A DNA stretch of 64,000 nt from Bacillus pinisoli (GCF_023036475.1 NZ_JAJQKI010000001.1:248001-312000), one strand, 5' to 3'; shown: positions 8,688-18,762, counted from the stretch's first letter. Notes: generated by a model not told the origin, from the sequence alone. Numbers and translations are program-made.

Positions 8688-10058
8688 ATGTTTAAGGAAT
8701 TAGACACTCAATACAAAAACGATATCCTCGAAACTATTATAGACAGTGCTTATGAATGGATCGTGGTGGTAAACACTGATGGTCATATTGTTTATATTAA
8801 TAAAAACTATTGTAATTTTATCGGTGTAAGCCGAGAACAATCCATTGGTAAACATGTAACAGAAGTTATTGAAAATACAAGGATGCATGTTGTTGCTAAG
8901 ACAGGTAAAGAAGAAATTGCTGATCTTCAACTTATTAAAGGCAACTATATGATTGCAAATCGCATTCCCATCTTCTCAAATAAACAGCTCGTCGGTGCTC
9001 TAGGAACTGTTATTTTCCGTGACACAAGCGAGTGGAATAAAATGACCAGTCATATTAAAAGTTTAATGCCGCAGCTACAAAATTACTTACAAGAATGGCA
9101 AGAAAGTACTGGAGCAAAATATACGCTTCAGGATATTAAATCGATTTCCAAAGACATGCTTGATTTAAAAGAAAAAGTTAAAAGTGTAGCTTCAAGTAAT
9201 ATATCCGTATTAATTCGTGGTGAAAGTGGAACAGGGAAAGAATTATTCGCTCATAGCATTCATCAGCTAAGTTCTAGAAGCCATAAGCCGTTTATTAAAA
9301 TTAATTGCGGTGCGATTCCCGAGCACTTACTTGAATCTGAATTATTTGGGTATGAAGAAGGATCCTTTACCGGTGCAAAAAAAGGCGGTAAGAAAGGAAA
9401 GTTTTTATTAGCCGATGGTGGAACTGTGTTTCTAGATGAAGTTGGAGACATGCCTATCCATATGCAGGTCAAGTTATTACGTGTTCTACAAGAAAAGGAA
9501 CTTGAACCAGTTGGAGCGACTAAACCAGTCCCTGTAAACATTCGTATTATAGCGGCTACAAATCGCCCCCTTGAAAAAATGATAGAAGATAAACGTTTTC
9601 GAGAAGATTTGTTTTACCGTATTAATGTAATACCTTTTCACATCCCCCCATTGCGTGATCGTGTGGAGGATATTCTGCATTTAGCTTATCACTTCCTTGA
9701 TAAACTAACGAAACGTTCTGGTAAGCGAATGACAAAGATTGATGAGCATGTACAGCAATTATTCACTCAACATACATGGCCCGGTAATATTAGAGAGTTG
9801 GAAAATGTTTTAGAAGCTGCGATTCACCTTTCCAATGGTGAAGTCATTACTACCTCTGCTCTCCCCCAATATTTAGTTAACGACCCTAAGCTATTGGTTG
9901 GCCAGCGACCATTAAAAGAAATACTAGAGGAAACTGAAAAAAGAATTATTGAGAAAACACTAGAAAAATTTCAACAAGATCGGCTTGAAGCAGCAAAGGC
10001 TTTAGGTATTAGCAAATCTAGCATGTATGAAAAAATAAAAAAATTTGGACTAGAATGA
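8688..10058 (+). CDS. Sigma-54-dependent activator with PAS sensor domain
   Basis: 456 residues. An N-terminal PAS domain (about 20-125, [14 protein letters not shown]) is followed by an AAA+ domain: Walker A GESGTGKE near 186, the sigma-54 contact loop as GSFTGA rather than the usual GAFTGA, Walker B FLDEVGDM, and the arginine region [12 protein letters not shown] Fis-type helix-turn-helix ends the protein ([20 protein letters not shown]). It lies 5' to a ketone-body operon with a canonical -24/-12 promoter and palindromic upstream sites, so it almost certainly activates that operon. The PAS ligand is unknown but may be acetoacetate or hydroxybutyrate-related. Confidence 0.96.
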   Translation: MFKELDTQYKNDILETIIDSAYEWIVVVNTDGHIVYINKNYCNFIGVSREQSIGKHVTEVIENTRMHVVAKTGKEEIADLQLIKGNYMIANRIPIFSNKQLVGALGTVIFRDTSEWNKMTSHIKSLMPQLQNYLQEWQESTGAKYTLQDIKSISKDMLDLKEKVKSVASSNISVLIRGESGTGKELFAHSIHQLSSRSHKPFIKINCGAIPEHLLESELFGYEEGSFTGAKKGGKKGKFLLADGGTVFLDEVGDMPIHMQVKLLRVLQEKELEPVGATKPVPVNIRIIAATNRPLEKMIEDKRFREDLFYRINVIPFHIPPLRDRVEDILHLAYHFLDKLTKRSGKRMTKIDEHVQQLFTQHTWPGNIRELENVLEAAIHLSNGEVITTSALPQYLVNDPKLLVGQRPLKEILEETEKRIIEKTLEKFQQDRLEAAKALGISKSSMYEKIKKFGLE

Positions 10059-10075
10059 TAACCCTTACAAAAATT

Positions 10076-10118
10076 CCAGGTATTCGGAATGAATTCCGGA
10101 TTCCTGGAATTTTTATTT
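10076..10118. promoter_or_regulatory. Nested inverted repeat: terminator and candidate activator site
   Basis: ATTCCAGG and CCTGGAAT form the outer stem and TATTCGGAAT with ATTCCGGAT the inner one, followed by T runs. It can end the activator gene and also carries two TTCCGGA-type half sites like that at 10169, so it may serve as an upstream activator site too. Confidence 0.6.
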
Positions 10119-10168
10119 TTATTTATAATACAAGGCTTAAAGCCTAAGGACAAAACTATCATTCCAGA

Positions 10169-10178
10169 TTTCCGGAAA
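10169..10178. promoter_or_regulatory. Palindrome TTTCCGGAAA, candidate upstream activating sequence
   Basis: A perfect 10-bp dyad lies 65-75 bases upstream of the -24/-12 promoter, a normal distance for an enhancer-binding protein. Similar TTCCGGA half sites occur 80-90 bases further upstream. Confidence 0.55.
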
Positions 10179-10241
10179 CCTATTACTAGTTTTATACTTA
10201 CAAAAGTGAATAAAATGTGAACGCGACAACATTTTGTTTTA

Positions 10242-10258
10242 TTGGCACGATTCTTGCT
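10242..10258 (+). promoter_or_regulatory. Sigma-54 (-24/-12) promoter of the sco operon
   Basis: TTGGCAC, five bases, TTGCT is an essentially perfect match to the sigma-54 consensus. It is 42 bases upstream of the scoA start and directly downstream of the gene for a sigma-54 activator. Confidence 0.93.
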
Positions 10259-10299
10259 TATTAATATGGTGAGTCTTATATTCAGAAAGGAGGATTTTC

Positions 10300-10986
10300 A
10301 TGAAACCAGTATTTACATCATTCATTGAGGCAGTAAAGGATATCAAAGACGGTTCTACACTCATGGTAGGTGGCTTTGGACTTGTCGGGATTCCGGAAAA
10401 CTTAATACTCGCTTTAGTTGAAACTGGGGTAAAAGATTTAACGGTCATTTCAAACAATTGCGGAGTAGATGATTGGGGCCTTGGTTTACTATTGAAAAAT
10501 AAACAGATCAAGAAAATGATTGGTTCTTATGTTGGAGAAAATAAAGAATTTGAAAGACAGGTTCTTTCAGGTGAAATTGAAGTAGAATTAATTCCACAAG
10601 GTACTTTAGCCGAGAGAATTCGAGCAGGCGGAGCAGGAATCCCTGCATTCTACACACCAGCCGGAGTAGGTACACCGATTGCAGAGGGAAAAGAAGTACG
10701 GGTGTTCTCAGGGAAAGAATACATCCTCGAGGAAGCTTTACATGCTGATTTCAGTTTAATCAGAGCACATAAAGGCGATAAAATGGGCAACCTTCTCTAC
10801 AATAAGACAGCGAGAAACTTTAATCCAATGATTGCAGCTGCTGGCAGCGTTACCATTGCTGAAGTTGAAGAGCTTGTTGAAATTGGTGAAATTAACCCTA
10901 ACGATGTGCATACACCTAGCATTTATGTTCAAAGACTTATAGTTGGAAAACAAGAAAAACGAATTGAAAGATTAACAGTTTCGTAG
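10300..10986 (+). CDS. scoA: Succinyl-CoA:3-ketoacid CoA-transferase, subunit A
   Basis: 228 residues with AAAGGAGG before the ATG. It is the alpha subunit of the enzyme that moves CoA from succinyl-CoA to acetoacetate. [13 protein letters not shown] near residue 24 and NNCGVDDWG near 51 are class signatures, and [16 protein letters not shown] near 107 is conserved in the A subunit. It is the first gene of the sigma-54 operon and is followed by scoB after 16 bases. An acetate- or butyrate-type transferase cannot be excluded from sequence alone, but the dehydrogenase and permease downstream favour ketone-body use. Confidence 0.94.
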   Translation: MKPVFTSFIEAVKDIKDGSTLMVGGFGLVGIPENLILALVETGVKDLTVISNNCGVDDWGLGLLLKNKQIKKMIGSYVGENKEFERQVLSGEIEVELIPQGTLAERIRAGGAGIPAFYTPAGVGTPIAEGKEVRVFSGKEYILEEALHADFSLIRAHKGDKMGNLLYNKTARNFNPMIAAAGSVTIAEVEELVEIGEINPNDVHTPSIYVQRLIVGKQEKRIERLTVS

Positions 10987-11002
10987 AAAGGAGAACTAAC
11001 AC

Positions 11003-11665
11003 ATGACACAGCAAAGTAAACAAGAGATTCGCGAGAAAATTGCAAGGCGTGCGGAGCAAGAAATTGAAAGCGGTTACTTCGTTAACCTCGGAATCGGCAT
11101 CCCTACCCTAGTAGCCAACTTCATTAGTAGTGATAAACAAGTAGTTCTCCAATCAGAAAACGGACTACTCGGAATCGGACCTTTTCCTACTAAAGATGAG
11201 GTAGATCCAGATTTAATCAACGCTGGTAAGGAAACAGTAACGGCAATTAAAGGTGCTTCCTATTTTGATAGCGCCGAGTCTTTTGCCATGATCCGTGGTG
11301 GTCATGTGGATATTGCCATCCTTGGTGGCATGGAAGTCTCAAAGAACGGTGACCTAGCAAACTGGATGATCCCTGGAAAAATGATAAAAGGCATGGGCGG
11401 AGCAATGGATCTCGTACATGGAGCAAAGAAAATCATTGTCATTATGGACCATGTTAGTAAAAATGGCAGTCCAAAAATTGTCAATCAGTGTAGCCTTCCT
11501 TTAACCGGAAAATCGGTGGTTAACCGAATTATCACTGACCGAGCTGTTATTGATGTGACAGAGCAAGGCTTAAAACTCATTGAGGTCTTTGAAGGATACA
11601 CCATTGAAGACATTCAACAAAGTACTGAGCCTGAGCTCATTATTGATGAAGTAAAATTTTATTAA
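11003..11665 (+). CDS. scoB: Succinyl-CoA:3-ketoacid CoA-transferase, subunit B
   Basis: 220 residues with AAAGGAG before the ATG. The catalytic glutamate, which carries the CoA thioester, is in [12 protein letters not shown] near residue 51; [11 protein letters not shown] and [17 protein letters not shown] are further class motifs. It forms the heteromeric transferase with the preceding subunit A. The next gene, a permease, follows after 113 bases without an obvious terminator, so the operon probably continues. Confidence 0.95.
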   Translation: MTQQSKQEIREKIARRAEQEIESGYFVNLGIGIPTLVANFISSDKQVVLQSENGLLGIGPFPTKDEVDPDLINAGKETVTAIKGASYFDSAESFAMIRGGHVDIAILGGMEVSKNGDLANWMIPGKMIKGMGGAMDLVHGAKKIIVIMDHVSKNGSPKIVNQCSLPLTGKSVVNRIITDRAVIDVTEQGLKLIEVFEGYTIEDIQQSTEPELIIDEVKFY

Positions 11666-11778
11666 TAGAACTTGTTTTCAAGTTAAACTTAGCTCTTAAC
11701 TGTAACTTATCAAAGTGTAAAGAGTCTTAAGGATAAAGCTTCACCAAAAAGAAAAATAGATGAAACGGGGGAAAACAA

Positions 11779-13098
11779 ATGTTAAGTATGATTGGCCTTA
11801 TTGGAGGATTAGCTCTCCTCATTTATTTAACAATGAAAGGAATGAACTTGCTCGTCGCAGGTCCATTGTGTGCTCTTATTGTAGCAGTCTTTAGTGGATT
11901 ACCATTATTCCCACAATTAGCGGAAGAAGGTGCAGCTAACTTAGTTGGTAACTATATGACTGGATTTTCAGGGTTTGTTGCTGCCTGGTATTTAATGTTC
12001 TTATTAGGTTCTATCTTCGGTAAAGTTATGGAAGATAGCGGTGCAGCAGATAGCGTTTCTAAATTTATCGTTGAAAAACTAGGTATGAAGTATGCTGTAT
12101 TAGCTATTGTATTAGCGTGTGCTGTATTAACATATGGAGGAGTTAGCTTATTCGTGGTAGCTTTCTCTGTCTATCCAATGGCATTAAGTTTATTTAAGCA
12201 AGCGAATCTACCTCGTCGATTCATTCCAGCTGCATTAGCATTTGGATCCGTTACTTTTACGATGACATCTGCTGGGTCTCCAGAGATTCAGAACTGGATT
12301 CCGATTCAATTTTTAAACACTTCTCCATATGCAGGTTGGGAAGTTAGTTTAATTGTCGCAGTATTTATGGCTGTGTTCGGATACTGGTGGTTAAAGCGTA
12401 TGATCTCGAAGGCTGTTGCTAAAGGTGAAACATTCGTTGATCGAAAAGGTGACCCAGTTGCTGAAAATAGAGCATTACCAAATCCAATTGTTGGACTTAT
12501 TCCATTATTAGTAGTTTTAATTATCTCGTTTATTTTCCATGATTCATTAAAAACATCTGCTTTAATTGTTGCTCTTTTAGGTGGAGTTCTTGCTACTTAT
12601 CTATTAAATCGTAAATATTTCAAATCTTTCTGGTCTGCTGTATCAGAAGGAACAATGGGTGCGTTAGTTGCAATCGCTAACACTGCAGCTGTTGTAGGCT
12701 TTGGAGCTGTTGCCAAAGTAACACCTGCTTTCACAGTGGCTGTAGAAGCGATGACTAGTATTCCTGGAAGTCCTCTAATCGGAGGAGCTATTGCAGTAAG
12801 TGTTATCGCTGGTCTTACTGGTTCTGCATCAGGTGGTCAGGCTATCGCTCTTCCATTATTAGCGCCACACTATTTAGACTTAGGGGTAAACACAGAAGCA
12901 CTTCATAGAACAGTCGCTATTTCTTCTGGTGCTCTAGACTCTCTACCACATAACGGCTATGTTGTAACTACGGTTCGTGCAATCTGTGGCGAAACTCACC
13001 AAGCTGCTTACGGTGCTGTTGGAGCATTAACAGTAATTGTACCAGCTATTGGGGTAGTATTAGCCATTATCCTATTCTCATTTGGTCTAGGATTATAA
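11779..13098 (+). CDS. GntP-family permease, probably for 3-hydroxybutyrate or acetoacetate
   Basis: 439 residues with about 12 hydrophobic segments and no signal peptide. Family features include GSIFGKVMEDSGAADS near 75, LTYGGVSLFVVAFSVYP near 115 and a C-terminal GLTGSASGGQAIALP segment. GntP proteins are proton symporters for gluconate and other carboxylates. Position between scoAB and a 3-hydroxybutyrate dehydrogenase argues that the substrate is a short hydroxy- or keto-acid rather than gluconate; this is inference from context. Confidence 0.9.
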   Translation: MLSMIGLIGGLALLIYLTMKGMNLLVAGPLCALIVAVFSGLPLFPQLAEEGAANLVGNYMTGFSGFVAAWYLMFLLGSIFGKVMEDSGAADSVSKFIVEKLGMKYAVLAIVLACAVLTYGGVSLFVVAFSVYPMALSLFKQANLPRRFIPAALAFGSVTFTMTSAGSPEIQNWIPIQFLNTSPYAGWEVSLIVAVFMAVFGYWWLKRMISKAVAKGETFVDRKGDPVAENRALPNPIVGLIPLLVVLIISFIFHDSLKTSALIVALLGGVLATYLLNRKYFKSFWSAVSEGTMGALVAIANTAAVVGFGAVAKVTPAFTVAVEAMTSIPGSPLIGGAIAVSVIAGLTGSASGGQAIALPLLAPHYLDLGVNTEALHRTVAISSGALDSLPHNGYVVTTVRAICGETHQAAYGAVGALTVIVPAIGVVLAIILFSFGLGL

Positions 13099-13166
13099 TC
13101 CTTACAAACTAGTTTTATGGTTACTTTGAATAAATTAGATGATACAAGAAAGGAAGGTTCTGTGAC

Positions 13167-13943
13167 ATGGTTGAAAACAAAGTTATTTTCATAACAGGCG
13201 CTGGAAGAGGAATTGGACTAGAAATTGGAAAAACATTTGCCAAAAATGGAGCAAAAGTCGTCCTTTCTGATTTAGATGAAGGTGCAGTAACTGAAGCGGC
13301 TTCCACTTTACAAGAAAGTGGCTATGCCGTTATCGGTATTAAATGTAACGTAACAGATGAAGACGAAATGAAACACGCCCTCGCTAAAACGGTAGAACAC
13401 TTCGGTAGACTTGATTGTTTAATCAACAATGCTGGACTGCAACATGTATCTACAATTGAAGACTTCCCGACAGAGAAGTTTGAACAATTAATATCTATCA
13501 TGTTAACAGCTCCATTTAAAGCGATTAAACAAGCATTTCCAATTATGAAACAACAACAGTTTGGCCGTATTATTAATATGGCGTCTATTAACGGACTAGT
13601 TGGATTTGCAGGAAAAGCTGCCTATAATAGCGCAAAGCATGGCGTCATCGGTCTTACAAAGGTTGCTGCTTTAGAAGGTGCAGAACATGGAATAACAGTG
13701 AATGCTGTTTGCCCTGGTTATGTGGATACTCCTTTAGTACGTAACCAATTAAGTGACCTAGCAAAGACACGAAACGTACCGTTAGAACGTGTGCTTGAAG
13801 AGGTAATTTATCCATTAGTGCCACAAAAAAGATTGCTTTCTGTTGATGAAATTGCCAATTATGTAATGTTCTTATGTAGTGATCTCGCAAAAGGAATCAC
13901 AGGTCAAGCATGTGTTATTGATGGCGGATATACAGCTCAATAA
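13167..13943 (+). CDS. 3-hydroxybutyrate dehydrogenase, short-chain dehydrogenase type
   Basis: 258 residues. It should oxidise 3-hydroxybutyrate to acetoacetate with NAD. TGAGRGIGLEIG near residue 10 binds the cofactor, NNAG is near 91, and the catalytic Ser, Tyr and Lys are in MASINGLVGFAGKAAYNSAKHG near 140-160. The QHVSTIEDFP and IEQVIYPLVPQKR-like regions match hydroxybutyrate dehydrogenases rather than acetoacetyl-CoA reductases. Last gene of the sigma-54 operon; a terminator follows. Confidence 0.92.
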   Translation: MVENKVIFITGAGRGIGLEIGKTFAKNGAKVVLSDLDEGAVTEAASTLQESGYAVIGIKCNVTDEDEMKHALAKTVEHFGRLDCLINNAGLQHVSTIEDFPTEKFEQLISIMLTAPFKAIKQAFPIMKQQQFGRIINMASINGLVGFAGKAAYNSAKHGVIGLTKVAALEGAEHGITVNAVCPGYVDTPLVRNQLSDLAKTRNVPLERVLEEVIYPLVPQKRLLSVDEIANYVMFLCSDLAKGITGQACVIDGGYTAQ

Positions 13944-13959
13944 ACTTTATTAGTCATTT

Positions 13960-13990
13960 AAGGCGTAGAGGGATCCTCTTCGCCTTTTCC
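13960..13990 (+). terminator. Terminator of the ketone-body operon
   Basis: AAGGCGTAGAGG and CCTCTTCGCCTT pair with one mismatch and are followed by a T-rich stretch, about 20 bases after the dehydrogenase stop. Confidence 0.8.
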
Positions 13991-14104
13991 TTTATCCAAA
14001 ACTGCTTGTTCATGAATAAATTTGCTTGGCCACTCGTATTTAGATTGGTTTGAAAAAGCAACATTTAAGGGCTTTATTCATACAATTCTGTTAGGGGTGA
14101 TAAA

Positions 14105-14545
14105 ATGCCAAGAGTAAAATATACCGATAGTGATATTGATTTAGTGGCAAGAATGATGAGGGCGGAAGCTGAAGGTGAAGGAAGACTAGGAATGCTAATG
14201 GTTGGAAATGTTATTGTCAACCGACTAAAAGCAAATTGTGGAGATTTTGAAGGCTTACGAACAATCCGACAAGTCATTTATCAAGTTCAAGGTGGAAACT
14301 ATTCGTTTGAAGCCGTACAAAAAGGAAATGTCTTTTATAACAGAGCAAGAGATGTTGAGAAAAAGTTAGCTAAACAAACGTTGGATTACTGGAGAGAACA
14401 TCCGTCTAAATATTCCCTGTGGTATTTTAATCCGTATGGCGCATGTCCACCAACATGGTATGACCAACCACAGTCTGGACAATACAAACAACATTGTTAT
14501 TATGAACCAAAGGCGAATACATGTGAGGGCGCATATAGTTGGTAA
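14105..14545 (+). CDS. cwlJ: Spore cortex-lytic enzyme CwlJ
   Basis: 146 residues with AGGGGTG before the ATG. A SleB-type hydrolase domain fills the protein: ARMMRAEAEGEG with the catalytic Glu, LMVGNVIVNRL, LRTIRQVIYQ, and the C-terminal LWYFNPYGACPPTWY and FKxHCYY-like segment. CwlJ acts at germination on cortex peptidoglycan and usually needs GerQ for localisation; gerQ is not adjacent. No signal peptide is present, as expected for a protein deposited from the mother cell. Confidence 0.95.
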   Translation: MPRVKYTDSDIDLVARMMRAEAEGEGRLGMLMVGNVIVNRLKANCGDFEGLRTIRQVIYQVQGGNYSFEAVQKGNVFYNRARDVEKKLAKQTLDYWREHPSKYSLWYFNPYGACPPTWYDQPQSGQYKQHCYYEPKANTCEGAYSW

Positions 14546-14586
14546 AAAATCGTTAATCCATAAAAAGTCCTTTTCCACAATAAAGG

Positions 14587-14629
14587 TAAAATCCCAAGGT
14601 AACTTAACGAAGAGTTCCTTGGGATTTTC
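14587..14629 (+). terminator. Terminator of cwlJ
   Basis: AAAATCCCAAGG and CCTTGGGATTTT form a 12-bp stem around a 17-base loop, 40 bases after the cwlJ stop. Confidence 0.85.
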
Positions 14630-14766
14630 ATGTTTAAGTGGGTAGTATATAGTCACCCAAGCATGACTACCCTTCTTGTTGATATACTGAACCATTACTT
14701 GTAAAATCAAGTAGACAACCATTGTAAGTACATATTAAGTGAGGGATAAAAGGAGGACTTTATAAG

Positions 14767-15684
14767 ATGAGAACGATGAAACTAGGAACTAGCAGTTTGG
14801 AAGTCCCGGTTCTCTCAGTTGGATGTATGCGACTAACTTCTTTAAACGAAAGGGATGCAGAACAATATATCCAACACGCGCTGGAATTAGGTGCAAATTT
14901 CTTCGATCATGCAGATATTTATGATAGTGGGAAATGTGAAGAGTTATTTGCTAAGGCTATACATATGAATGACGATGTCCGAGAAAAGGTTATTCTCCAA
15001 TCCAAATGTGGAATACGAAAAGGGATGTTTGACTTCTCGAAAGAACATATTTTACACTCTGTTGACAACATTTTAAGTCGATTACAAACAGATTATTTAG
15101 ACGTATTGTTACTGCATCGTCCAGACACCTTAGTAGAGCCTGAAGAAGTGGCTGAAGCCTTTGACCTCCTAGAAAAATCAGGTAAGGTTCGTCATTTTGG
15201 TGTATCTAATCAAAATCCGATGCAGATTCAGTTACTTCAAAAGTATGTAAAGCAGCCGATTGTAGCCAATCAGCTTCAACTGAGTATTACTAACTCGAAC
15301 ATGATTTCAAATGGCTTTAATGTAAATATGGAAAACGACGCAGCGGTGAATAGAGATGGTAGCGTATTAGACTTCTGTAGACTACACGATATCACGATTC
15401 AACCATGGTCACCGTTCCAATACGGATTCTTTGAAGGAGTTTTTCTTGGAAATGAAAAATTCCCTGAACTGAACCAAAAAATCGATGAGATCGCCAATAA
15501 GTATGAGGTAAGTAATATTACTATTGCAGTCGCTTGGCTATTAAGACATCCTGCAAACATGCAACCAGTTATTGGTACCATGAATCGGGAGAGACTAAAT
15601 GATTGTGTGAAGGCAACTGGAATAAACCTAACCCGTGAGGAATGGTACAGTATTTACCGTGCAGCAGGAAACGTGCTGCCTTAA
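14767..15684 (+). CDS. Aldo/keto reductase
   Basis: 305 residues with AAAGGAGG before the ATG. NADPH-dependent carbonyl reductase of the YdhF type. The tetrad is visible: Asp and Tyr in FDHADIYDSGK near 47 and 52, Lys in QSKCGI near 78, and His in LLLHRPD near 117. VGCMRL, FGVSNQNPMQIQLLQ and the C-terminal PVIGTMNRERL cofactor loop are all in place. The substrate is unknown and the neighbours give no hint. Confidence 0.93.
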   Translation: MRTMKLGTSSLEVPVLSVGCMRLTSLNERDAEQYIQHALELGANFFDHADIYDSGKCEELFAKAIHMNDDVREKVILQSKCGIRKGMFDFSKEHILHSVDNILSRLQTDYLDVLLLHRPDTLVEPEEVAEAFDLLEKSGKVRHFGVSNQNPMQIQLLQKYVKQPIVANQLQLSITNSNMISNGFNVNMENDAAVNRDGSVLDFCRLHDITIQPWSPFQYGFFEGVFLGNEKFPELNQKIDEIANKYEVSNITIAVAWLLRHPANMQPVIGTMNRERLNDCVKATGINLTREEWYSIYRAAGNVLP

Positions 15685-15707
15685 TTGGAAGCATTTTTCT
15701 CACAAAT

Positions 15708-15758
15708 TAAATAAGGTAGAATTCTTCTGGAAAAGTGAAGAATTCTACCTTATTTTTA
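15708..15758. terminator. Bidirectional terminator between convergent genes
   Basis: AAATAAGGTAGAATTCTTC and GAAGAATTCTACCTTATTT form a 19-bp stem; it serves both the aldo/keto reductase and the LacI-type regulator. Confidence 0.95.
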
Positions 15759-15775
15759 TTTAGTATAGTAAAGCT

Positions 15776-16795
15776 TTATTTAGTCGTACATGAATTACGC
15801 TCGATTATAGTAAATGGAACTATAATCCTCTTAGCTGGTTCCTGTGGATTCATAATTTTTTCAATTAAACATTTTGCCGCTTGAAAACCAAGCTGATAAA
15901 TATTGACATCAACCGTCGTTAGTGGTGGTCTGGAAATCTCAGATAATAACAGATTATTAAAACTAATAATGGATAAATGATCAGGAACTTTTATTTTCAT
16001 CTCTGCTAATGTATTAAACATCCCTAGTGCCATTAAATCATCGGCAACTACTAGTGCGCTAGGTCGTTTTTTTAACGACATTAGTTCTTTAACTGCTTCT
16101 TGTCCACCTTCTCTTAAGAATTCTTCGTGGACAATATACTCTTTATTAAATGGTACGTCTGCAGCTGCCAAGGCGTCCTCGTAACCTCGTAATCGATCAA
16201 CGGTTACAAGGAGACTTAAACTCCCACCAACGAACCCTATTTGTCTATGCCCTAACTTCAGTAAGAAATCAGTAACAGATTTACCTGCATTATAGTTGTC
16301 ATTATCAACATGAGTAATGGCATCAGTATTTACATGAGGCTTTCCAACCATGGTAAATGGAAACTTCCTATCAATTAAAAAGTTTGTTACTTTATCATTT
16401 ACTCGTGAATACAGGAGAATCAATCCATCTACTCTTCCACCCTGCACCATTCTTACAACCTCATTATAAATTTGATCTTCTGTCTCGCCTGTAGAGATCA
16501 GAATCGCATATTCTTTATCATGAGCAACCTTACTTATCCCTCTGATTACTTCGGGGAAGAATGGATTTTGGAAAACTTTTTCGGTTGAATTAGGTAAAAC
16601 CAACCCAATAGCTTGCACAGATTTATTGATTAAGCTTCTTGCATTAAAATTTGGGTGATAGCCCAACTCGTCCATCACTATTTTTACACGCTCTTTTGTC
16701 TTATGACTAATTCTTGGATTATCAGCAATCACTCGTGAAACGGTGGATGGAGATACCTTCGCTAATTTTGCCACATCTTTTATTGTTACAGTCAT
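15776..16795 (-). CDS. LacI-family repressor, MalR-like
   Basis: 339 residues with AAGGAGGTG before the ATG. The DNA-binding headpiece (TIKDVAKLAKVSPSTVSRVI) is followed by the hinge HPNFNARSLINKS and a periplasmic-binding-type effector domain (GRVDGLILLYS, HVDNDNYNAG, LGHRQIGFVGG). It is the last member of a minus-strand sugar cluster with an alpha-glucosidase, separated from it by a terminator, so it has its own promoter. Operators of the LacI dyad type occur upstream of the cluster's first gene. The effector is probably a maltose- or trehalose-like disaccharide. Confidence 0.88.
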   Translation of the reverse strand: MTVTIKDVAKLAKVSPSTVSRVIADNPRISHKTKERVKIVMDELGYHPNFNARSLINKSVQAIGLVLPNSTEKVFQNPFFPEVIRGISKVAHDKEYAILISTGETEDQIYNEVVRMVQGGRVDGLILLYSRVNDKVTNFLIDRKFPFTMVGKPHVNTDAITHVDNDNYNAGKSVTDFLLKLGHRQIGFVGGSLSLLVTVDRLRGYEDALAAADVPFNKEYIVHEEFLREGGQEAVKELMSLKKRPSALVVADDLMALGMFNTLAEMKIKVPDHLSIISFNNLLLSEISRPPLTTVDVNIYQLGFQAAKCLIEKIMNPQEPAKRIIVPFTIIERNSCTTK

Positions 16796-16949
16796 AGTTT
16801 AACACCTCCTTAAATACGATGAAACTGTTTAACCTTTTCCCATAAGTACGCAGTTTTATTATAACGATATCCATAAAAATCGTATAGGAATTTTAAAACT
16901 AGATGTTACACAGTACAACAAATTAGAAGAGGTACAGGCTGGAGAACTG

Positions 16950-16987
16950 AAAAAGACGGCTCGATTCTAAATCAAGCCGTTTTTTAT
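16950..16987. terminator. Terminator between malL and the LacI regulator
   Basis: ACGGCTTGAT and ATCGAGCCGT pair; T runs follow on both strands, CTTTTT on the minus strand where malL ends. Confidence 0.85.
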
Positions 16988-17005
16988 TATCCTTTTTTAC
17001 TACTT

Positions 17006-18661
17006 TTAGAGAGCACGATGCAAACGATATACCTTAGCTTCATATGGTCTTAATAACTCACTTGATTCTTCTTCAGGATGATAATTAGATAGTAGCAGTT
17101 CTGCATTACTCAGATTCAGGTCAACCTTTGTTGGCTTGCCAAATAAATTACAGCACACTAGTATTTGCTCATCTTCAAGTGTTCTTGTATATGCATAGAC
17201 CTGCTCATGATCCTCTAGTATGAGATCGTATGCTCCATAAATTAAAACATCGTTTTCTTTTCTTAACTGTATGAGGCTCTTAAAATAATTTAAAATAGAG
17301 TTCGCATCATCTTTTTGTGATGCCACATTAATCTCTTTATAGTTAGGGTTCATTCCAATCCACGGTGTCCCAGTTGAAAATCCAGCATTTAACGTCTGGT
17401 CCCATTGCATTGGTGTACGGCTATTGTCCCGCCCACGTTCCCAAATGACCTTCATAACCTCTTCATGCGATTTCCCTTTATCTGTCTCTATGCGATAGTA
17501 ATTAATCATTCCAACATCATTGTAATCTTCAATATTTTCAAATTTTACATTTGTCATTCCTAATTCTTGTCCTTGATAGATAAATGGAGTACCTTGCATT
17601 AAAAAATACATAGTAGCCAAGCTCTTTGCGCTTTCACTCCAGTATTCTTTATCATTTCCCCATGTTGAAACACTACGAGGTTGATCATGATTCTCTAAGA
17701 ATAAAGCATTCCAGCCATTATTCTCTAAACCCTTTTGCCACTTTGTTAATGTACTTTTTAAGGTATCTAAATCAATTCCACCGGTCTCTCCCTTATCCCA
17801 CAAACCTAAGTGCTCGAATTGAAAGATCATGTCAAACTTTCCGTTTTCCTCTCCAACCCATTCGTCAGCTTGTTCAATACTTACTCCATTTGCTTCCCCG
17901 ACTGTCATGATGTCATATTTAGAGAACGTCTCATCTTTTAACTCGGCTAAAAAGTCTTGAATTCCTTCTCTATTCATATGCCCTTCAAAAGAAGGTACAA
18001 AATCAAGTTTTTTTGGATTTGGTAAGTCAGGCAGTCCAGGTGTTTTCTTTATGTGGCTAATAGCGTCAACTCGGAAGCCATCAATACCTTTGTCTAACCA
18101 CCAGTTAATCATGGAATATAACGCTTCTCTGACATCAGGATTTTCCCAATTTAGATCAGGTTGTTTGGTTGAGAAGATGTGCATAAAATACTGTTCGGTG
18201 TCTGGATCATATTTCCAGGCGGAACCTGAAAAGATACTTTCCCAATTATTTGGCTCTTTTCCATTCTTTCCGTCTCTCCAAATATACCAATCTCTTTTTG
18301 AGTTTTCTTTTGAAGATTTAGATTCTATAAACCAAGGGTGTTCATCTGATGTATGATTGATTACTAAATCAATAATCAGCTTCATTCCACGTTTATGAAC
18401 CTCTTCTAAAAGAAGATCAAAATCTTCCATTGTACCAAATTCATCCATAATGTCCTGATAATCAGAAATATCATAACCATTATCATCATTTGGTGATTTA
18501 TACATAGGACAAATCCATATAACGTCAATACCTAGATCCTTAATATAATCTAACTTCTGGATCATCCCACGAAGATCTCCAATGCCGTCACCATTACTAT
18601 CCATAAAACTCCGAGGATAAACTTGATAGGCTACTGCTTCTTTCCACCATGTTCTCTTCAT
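17006..18661 (-). CDS. malL: Oligo-1,6-glucosidase/alpha-glucosidase, GH13 family
   Basis: 551 residues with AGAGGTG before the ATG, no signal peptide, thus cytoplasmic. GH13 regions are complete: DLVINHTSDEH, GFRVDAISH with the nucleophile Asp near 199, GEANG with the acid/base Glu near 255, and LENHDQPRS with the third Asp near 326. It hydrolyses terminal alpha-glucosidic bonds of isomaltose, maltose, sucrose or trehalose-like sugars. It is downstream of isomerase, oxidoreductase and ThuA genes on the same strand, with about 100 bases between. Confidence 0.95.
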   Translation of the reverse strand: MKRTWWKEAVAYQVYPRSFMDSNGDGIGDLRGMIQKLDYIKDLGIDVIWICPMYKSPNDDNGYDISDYQDIMDEFGTMEDFDLLLEEVHKRGMKLIIDLVINHTSDEHPWFIESKSSKENSKRDWYIWRDGKNGKEPNNWESIFSGSAWKYDPDTEQYFMHIFSTKQPDLNWENPDVREALYSMINWWLDKGIDGFRVDAISHIKKTPGLPDLPNPKKLDFVPSFEGHMNREGIQDFLAELKDETFSKYDIMTVGEANGVSIEQADEWVGEENGKFDMIFQFEHLGLWDKGETGGIDLDTLKSTLTKWQKGLENNGWNALFLENHDQPRSVSTWGNDKEYWSESAKSLATMYFLMQGTPFIYQGQELGMTNVKFENIEDYNDVGMINYYRIETDKGKSHEEVMKVIWERGRDNSRTPMQWDQTLNAGFSTGTPWIGMNPNYKEINVASQKDDANSILNYFKSLIQLRKENDVLIYGAYDLILEDHEQVYAYTRTLEDEQILVCCNLFGKPTKVDLNLSNAELLLSNYHPEEESSELLRPYEAKVYRLHRAL

Positions 18662-18762
18662 TCTTGCACCTCTTATCCTGCTTTTAATAAGCTAGTCATG
18701 TTGTTAAAAATTATTAAAGGAAAATCAATTTTGACTTCCCTTTAATAAGTAAAACCAAAAAC

